Shown here in pieces: positions 22,758-23,423 of a stretch of 23,423 bases of DNA. Where the stretch lies: assembly GCA_039026975.1 (NCBI GenBank), contig JBCCLI010000055.1:1-23423 (forward strand). Reading direction: 5' to 3'. The stretch is from JBCBKZ01 sp039026975 (lineage in GTDB: Bacteria; Bacteroidota; Bacteroidia; J057). The notes beneath the pieces are model-generated. The model was not told the DNA's origin. It saw only the letters and a list, made by a program, of their open reading frames with translations, and ran no database searches. The translations under genes and the position numbers were made by a program. The stretch's first letter is position 1. Every line of letters starts with the position of its first letter.

Positions 22758-23423
22758 ATGAAGAAATACCTGCTGCTTAGTATTACTTTTTTTCTCCTCT
22801 TGCAAGGCTGCCATTGGTTTCCTGACTTTCCCTGGGATGATCCCAAGACCGATCAGGATTTCCTGATTTTTGGAGATGCCTACGGCTTCTGCCTTGGGAA
22901 CTGCACTAATCTCTACAAAATAGAAGACGGACTTCTCTTTGCAGATGATATAGAGGAAGCTTCTAACATTTACTTACCCCAAATAGACTTTCTTCCCAAT
23001 CCCATGCCGGAGGAGGCGTTTGAGATAGCCAAGCCTTTAACCTATTCCTTTCCAGAAGAATTATGGGCAGAAAAAGATTCTGTCATAGGGATTCCTGATG
23101 CCTATGACCAGGGCACCATAGTCCTGGAAGCCCAGAATGAAGCAGAAACCCGCAGATGGTATATAGATACCAATGAAGGGGCTTTGCCGGATTATTTGGT
23201 GGGTTACATAAAAGAAGTTAAAAAAGTATTGACTGCCTTAAGATGTTTTCCGGTTTCCGGGGAGATGGGGAGAATCACAGGACCAGACTTTAGAGAATGT
23301 AGCTGTTGTGGAGGCTATTTCCTAGAGATTGGGGAAGAAGTCTTCAGGTTCTACGATGAGCCATACTGCTCAGATCTGGCATTGGATGTAACTGACTATG
23401 GCTTTCCGCTAGAGGTATGGGTA
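22758..23423 (+). CDS. Cysteine-rich lipoprotein of unknown function (3' end outside window)
   Basis: An open frame of 222 codons starts at ATG 22758 and continues past the window edge. The leader MKKYLLLSITFFLLLQGC is a signal peptide with lipidated Cys18, so the protein is expected on an outer-envelope membrane. The mature part includes FGDAYGFCLGNC (C45, C49), a pattern that I recall from other uncharacterised Bacteroidota proteins. A CSCCGG cluster (C181, C183, C184) and C204 follow. These cysteines could bind metal or form disulfides; no enzyme motif is seen. It lies 108 bp after the crtD-like gene on the same strand, with a palindrome in between. A link to carotenoid synthesis is not shown. 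Confidence 0.75.
   Translation, partial: MKKYLLLSITFFLLLQGCHWFPDFPWDDPKTDQDFLIFGDAYGFCLGNCTNLYKIEDGLLFADDIEEASNIYLPQIDFLPNPMPEEAFEIAKPLTYSFPEELWAEKDSVIGIPDAYDQGTIVLEAQNEAETRRWYIDTNEGALPDYLVGYIKEVKKVLTALRCFPVSGEMGRITGPDFRECSCCGGYFLEIGEEVFRFYDEPYCSDLALDVTDYGFPLEVWV

Overview
The window looks like the chromosome of a pigmented, menaquinone-using member of the Bacteroidota, most likely order Cytophagales (Cyclobacteriaceae-like). The grounds are a secreted protein with a type IX secretion (T9SS) C-terminal tail, several lipoproteins of Bacteroidota type, a PorT-like outer membrane barrel, futalosine-pathway menaquinone genes, CruF/CrtD-type carotenoid genes and promoter elements of the TAnnTTTG kind. 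I see no tRNA, rRNA, CRISPR array, insertion sequence or phage gene. Most of the window is ordinary core and semi-accessory chromosome.

Layout from left to right. The 3' end of pyruvate carboxylase (to 752) is followed by an AT-rich gap. That gap ends in a small plus-strand unit: a candidate promoter, a 35-codon ORF and a clear intrinsic terminator. Next comes a secreted zinc phospholipase C/S1-P1-like enzyme on the minus strand. A clpS-aat pair (N-degron recognition plus Leu/Phe-tRNA-protein transferase) runs on the plus strand. It converges on, and overlaps, a minus-strand group from about 7279 to 3876: a secreted repeat protein, a lipoprotein, a BlaI-type repressor and an M56 (BlaR1-like) membrane peptidase, with a perfect palindrome in front of blaI.

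A tight minus-strand operon (10740 to 7347) holds engB, two GNAT acetyltransferases, glutaminase and a small membrane protein. ubiE (menaquinone methyltransferase, TTG start) diverges from engB, with back-to-back promoter elements. After a Kbp-like BON-LysM protein comes a minus-strand operon mqnE - histidine phosphatase - mqnA. Together with ubiE this places an early and the final step of menaquinone synthesis within 4 kb.

The right third carries a beta-helix-like lipoprotein, then a carotenoid tail-modification island: glycosyltransferase 2, cruF hydratase and a PorT-like barrel in one plus-strand operon, then a convergent T9SS surface protein, then a crtD-like desaturase. CruF, CrtD and a CruC-like glycosyltransferase fit 1'-hydroxylated, 3',4'-desaturated, possibly glycosylated carotenoids of the flexixanthin/myxol type. 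The window ends inside a cysteine-rich lipoprotein gene.

No clearly new multi-gene system is visible. The best leads are the small transcription unit near 1300-1523, the phosphatase inside the mqn operon, the BlaI/M56 pair with no beta-lactamase, and the envelope genes embedded in the carotenoid island.
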